NCBI GenBank assembly: GCA_025057275.1
Contig: JANWXQ010000061.1
Coordinates: 1 to 36,682 of the forward strand
Direction: 5' to 3'
From: Chitinophagales bacterium
Lineage (GTDB): Bacteria; Bacteroidota; Bacteroidia; Chitinophagales; UBA10324
DNA: 36,682 nucleotides
The translations under genes were made by a program, and so were the position numbers. Within the stretch, counting starts at the first letter, position 1, and each line of letters begins with the position of its first letter. Under the pieces are notes generated by a model. It made no database searches and was not told where the DNA came from. It saw only the letters and a list, made by a program, of their open reading frames with translations. This document shows positions 34,279-36,682 of this stretch, piece by piece.

Positions 34279-35334
34279 ATGAAAAAAGCATCGCCGATTC
34301 TGCAGCAGGCTGAAACTCATGTTTTTGCCCTGCTGCGTGACCGGCTTCCGTCTCATTTTGTTTTTCATAATTTTTCGTTTACGGCTGCTGTGGCCGGTGC
34401 TGTTGGCGAGCTGGCCGAAGCAGAACACCTGGACCGGGAATCCACTGAACAGCTTTTGCTGGCGGCCTGGTTTCTGTACACCGGTTACACCGAAGGAACA
34501 GCAGATTTTGCCGGCCACAGCGCCCGTTTGGCCTCTGCCTTTTTGCGTGATCAAATGGCACCGGAGCCGTTCACCGATCGGGTTGCGTCGCTGATTACCG
34601 GCGCTTTAGCCCCTACGGCGCCAGCGACGGTAGCTGAAGCCATCCTGCGCGATGCCAGGCGCTTTTGGCTGGCAAAAAAGTCAGTAGGGGAAAGGCTGCA
34701 TTTGCTGTTCAGGGAGCAGGCGCCAGAAGGGGTTGATGAAACTGGCTGGATACTTCAGCACATTCTGCAGTACAGTCAGGAGCGATATCACACCCTGACG
34801 GCAGCCCAATGGTGGGAGCACAGGAAAACCTTAAACTTACTTCGCCTCAGTCGGCAGTTGAAGGAGCGTCGAGGCCAGGAAGATGCCAGCAGCGATCAAC
34901 CCGTCGGAATAGGCGAACAGGCGGAACCAAACGATAACCAGGAACGGCGCATCCTGCAGAACACTGCCTTGGTCCTTTTGGTGTTGTCTGTTGTTGTCGC
35001 AGGGGGGGCAATGTGGTTATTCTTTTTTGCCGAAGGACTATCCAAGGCTGCGGGAGGCATTTTACTGGCCAGTGGGGGAGTTATTTGCCTGATGCTTTCG
35101 GTTGCAGCGCTTTGGCCGTTGTCGTTTAGTGGTTTACACGACCGTGCAACGAGGGAACGTTTCGCCAACAGACCAACAGGCCGTCACGAGAACATGATGT
35201 TGCGCCGGCAGCGACACTTAACATGGCAGCGCAGGATGGTGCGCATGTGCCTTGTGACTTTGCTTTTTACCCTTGTGCTATTTCTGCTGATGGCTTCGGG
35301 GGCGGCACTGCTTTCGCAAGCCGGGCAGTGGTGA
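34279..35334 (+). CDS. Degenerate HD-like domain fused to Pycsar-effector-like membrane region
   Basis: 351 residues in two parts. The N-terminal half (about 5-200) resembles HD phosphohydrolases found in Bacteroidota next to a membrane domain, but every expected metal ligand seems replaced: FHNFSFT where the family has YHNxxHT, WFLYTGY where it has WFHDTGY, and LRDARRFWL where it has RDAD. It therefore should not be an active HD enzyme. The C-terminal half has two hydrophobic helices (LVLLVLSVVVAGGAMWLFFF and the following GGILLASGGVICLMLSVAAL), a charged loop of about 50 residues with a basic stretch (RRQRHLTWQRRMVRM), and a last helix (CLVTLLFTLVLFLLMA). This matches the plan of the DUF5706/Pycsar effector membrane region. 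No nucleotide cyclase lies nearby, so it is not a standard Pycsar operon. Assignment rests on memory of the family. Confidence 0.7.
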   Translation: MKKASPILQQAETHVFALLRDRLPSHFVFHNFSFTAAVAGAVGELAEAEHLDRESTEQLLLAAWFLYTGYTEGTADFAGHSARLASAFLRDQMAPEPFTDRVASLITGALAPTAPATVAEAILRDARRFWLAKKSVGERLHLLFREQAPEGVDETGWILQHILQYSQERYHTLTAAQWWEHRKTLNLLRLSRQLKERRGQEDASSDQPVGIGEQAEPNDNQERRILQNTALVLLVLSVVVAGGAMWLFFFAEGLSKAAGGILLASGGVICLMLSVAALWPLSFSGLHDRATRERFANRPTGRHENMMLRRQRHLTWQRRMVRMCLVTLLFTLVLFLLMASGAALLSQAGQW

Positions 35335-35356
35335 AAATGGTGCAACTTCATCTGCC

Positions 35357-35863
35357 ATGAAGACTTTGGTTTTGGTGCGGCATGCCAAATCGAGCTGGAG
35401 CGATCCGGAGCTGGCCGACATAGAGCGCCCGTTGAACGAGCGGGGGCAGCGCGATGCACCCCGAATGGCTCAGGTGTTCCGGCAGCAGCTGTTGCAGCCC
35501 GATTTGATGGTCAGCAGTACGGCTGCGCGTGCATTGGCTACGGCTGAAATTTTTGCGCATGAGCTGAAGTATGATCAGGCAAAGCTTCTTCGCATTGCCG
35601 AGTTGTATCTGGCCGAAGCCGATGCACTGATGGATTTTGTGCGCGGAGTGGATGATGCATTTTCTGTGCTTATGCTTTTTGGCCACAACGATGGTCTGAG
35701 CCATTTCGCCAATCGCCTGTTGGACCATCAGGATCTGGGAAGTCTGCCTACATGCGCTGTTGCAGCTATGGATTTTACGCAGGATCAGTGGAGCCGGCTG
35801 CAGTGGCACAGCGGTCGCATTCGATTTTTTTTCTATCCTAAGCTACTTGGTTTAAAAAGCTGA
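35357..35863 (+). CDS. SixA-like phosphohistidine phosphatase (histidine phosphatase superfamily)
   Basis: 168 residues; predicted small cytoplasmic phosphatase that removes phosphate from phosphohistidine in signalling or phosphotransfer proteins. The catalytic motif LVLVRHAKSSW (His at position 9) is of the SixA type, followed by RPLNERGQRDAPRM. The second half of the active site is SSTAARALATAEIF and, later, LMLFGHNDGLSHFAN with the second catalytic His. Substrate is not known. It starts 22 bases after the HD-like gene and its stop is 9 bases from the convergent PorG-like gene. Confidence 0.92.
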   Translation: MKTLVLVRHAKSSWSDPELADIERPLNERGQRDAPRMAQVFRQQLLQPDLMVSSTAARALATAEIFAHELKYDQAKLLRIAELYLAEADALMDFVRGVDDAFSVLMLFGHNDGLSHFANRLLDHQDLGSLPTCAVAAMDFTQDQWSRLQWHSGRIRFFFYPKLLGLKS

Positions 35864-35872
35864 AACCGAGTC

Positions 35873-36682
35873 TTACCGGCGGTAGCGGTAGTTGCCTCCC
35901 TTGGCGCCCGGTCCTTCTTCGCCGCCCCACTTCATACACTTGAGCTGGCTTTTAGGCTTGATTTTTTTCTGATTGGGAACAAAAGCAAAGTAGAACTGGG
36001 CAAAGATGTAATGATCCAGATTTTTGGGATCGCCGCGCTGTTGGCCGGGAGCTGTTACATGGGCATAAACGCCATCGGGGTCGATTTCATCCGATCGCAT
36101 GGAAAGCTCATAAGCCAGTGCGGCCTTGGCCGGGTCGTTGGCAAAGAAGTTGTCAAAATCGGCTTGGGAAACATATTCCGTGCTGACGTCATCCATATAA
36201 TCGGTGAATGTCTTGCGATCGACATATTCAAAACCGATGGTGAAGTCGGTGGTTACGTTATAGCGGATGCCTGCTCCAATGAGCACGGTAGGCTGGTACA
36301 AGGAATACACTTTTCTTCCTGTTCCCGGGAACCCCTGTCCTTCGGTGCGGAGGGGCTGTAAGGCTACGAGGGAACCGTTGTACAATGCCTTGGGATTCAT
36401 GTGAAAGACCCCGCCACCCCCTACCAGATAGGGGCCGGTGCGCCAGCGCATGCTGCCTGGCATGTAGCGGGTAACGTAGAGTTCCATCTGACCCGAAATT
36501 TCCCAAAGTTTGCTCTGAAAATTCAGGTTGCGGTACCAGCGAAACCATTCGGCAGCGTACAGATCGCTGGGGGTAATGAGCTTGTCGTCACCGCTAATAG
36601 CCGTGTAACATCCCTGCAGACGAAATGCCAGACGCCGGCTGTACTGGTAATGATAAAACAGGGTGCCCACCGGCTTGATCAG
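35873..36682 (-). CDS. PorG-like outer-membrane protein (DUF6089), N-terminus outside window
   Basis: Outer-membrane beta-barrel related to PorG, a component of the type IX secretion system. The frame is open to the right edge (LIKPVGTLFYHYQYSRRLAF), so the signal peptide and first strands are missing. Family signs: YSRRLAFRLQGCYTAISGDDK, RNLNFQSKLWEISGQMELYV, YLVGGGGVFHMNPKALYNG, and RKTFTDYMDDVSTEYV. The C-terminus does not end at the last strand (FAQFYFAFVPNQ) but continues with a basic Lys/Arg-rich tail and one Cys (KKIKPKSQLKCMKWGG to YRYRR). It fits the many T9SS cargo genes in the window. Other barrels cannot be excluded, but the RKTFTDYMDDVS block is distinctive. Confidence 0.85.
   Translation of the reverse strand: MIKPVGTLFYHYQYSRRLAFRLQGCYTAISGDDKLITPSDLYAAEWFRWYRNLNFQSKLWEISGQMELYVTRYMPGSMRWRTGPYLVGGGGVFHMNPKALYNGSLVALQPLRTEGQGFPGTGRKVYSLYQPTVLIGAGIRYNVTTDFTIGFEYVDRKTFTDYMDDVSTEYVSQADFDNFFANDPAKAALAYELSMRSDEIDPDGVYAHVTAPGQQRGDPKNLDHYIFAQFYFAFVPNQKKIKPKSQLKCMKWGGEEGPGAKGGNYRYRR

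Noticed and set aside
34279-35863. A complete Pycsar defence operon
   Set aside because: Only the effector-like membrane region is present; no pyrimidine cyclase gene is adjacent, and the neighbours are yebC and a SixA-like phosphatase.

Overview
This window looks like chromosome from a member of the Bacteroidota, probably the Chitinophagales. The reasons are several type IX secretion (T9SS) C-terminal sorting domains (PNPA/PNPV followed by a G-Y/F-L/V end), a PorG-like (DUF6089) T9SS protein, the alternative GlmU family found in Bacteroidota, a Bacteroidota-type YebC, and promoters of the TTTG-N20-TAnnTTTG type. I see no tRNA, rRNA, insertion sequence, CRISPR array or phage gene.

Layout. 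(1) 1-3844, minus strand: three tandem relatives of a secreted protein built from 58-residue repeats. The leftmost is open and runs off the window; the other two are broken by frameshifts and a nonsense codon, and they share a colinear upstream region. (2) 4153-9441: glutaryl-CoA dehydrogenase and a secreted tyrosinase-like copper protein on the minus strand, then folB and an M3 oligoendopeptidase on the plus strand. (3) 9442-10316: an AT-rich stretch with a frameshifted small outer-membrane barrel gene. (4) 10320-14055: a YkuK-like protein (minus), then L31 type B, GlmU-like protein, triosephosphate isomerase and PrmA, tightly packed on the plus strand behind a very clear promoter. (5) 14084-25576: the most striking region, four consecutive genes of about 900-980 residues for secreted serine-hydrolase-like proteins with the same architecture (Fn3-like, esterase-like, one or two MopE-type metal-binding motifs, two Ig-like domains, T9SS domain). 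(6) 25682-31785: a giant conserved protein of unknown function, PlsY, an M48 lipoprotein peptidase and a 50-residue membrane protein. (7) 31805-36682: an acyl-CoA carboxylase beta subunit (minus), YebC, a degenerate HD-like protein fused to a Pycsar-effector-like membrane region, a SixA-type phosphatase and the partial PorG-like protein (minus).

How the genes work together. At least seven genes or pseudogenes here carry T9SS sorting domains, so much of the window encodes exported cargo, and the PorG-like protein at the right edge belongs to the export machinery. Housekeeping genes sit between these cargo clusters. The four-gene esterase array shows modular evolution: genes 1 and 2 share an almost identical 585-base segment, while their catalytic parts have diverged. 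Frame lesions are concentrated in the repeat-protein cluster and the small barrel gene; all other genes read cleanly.
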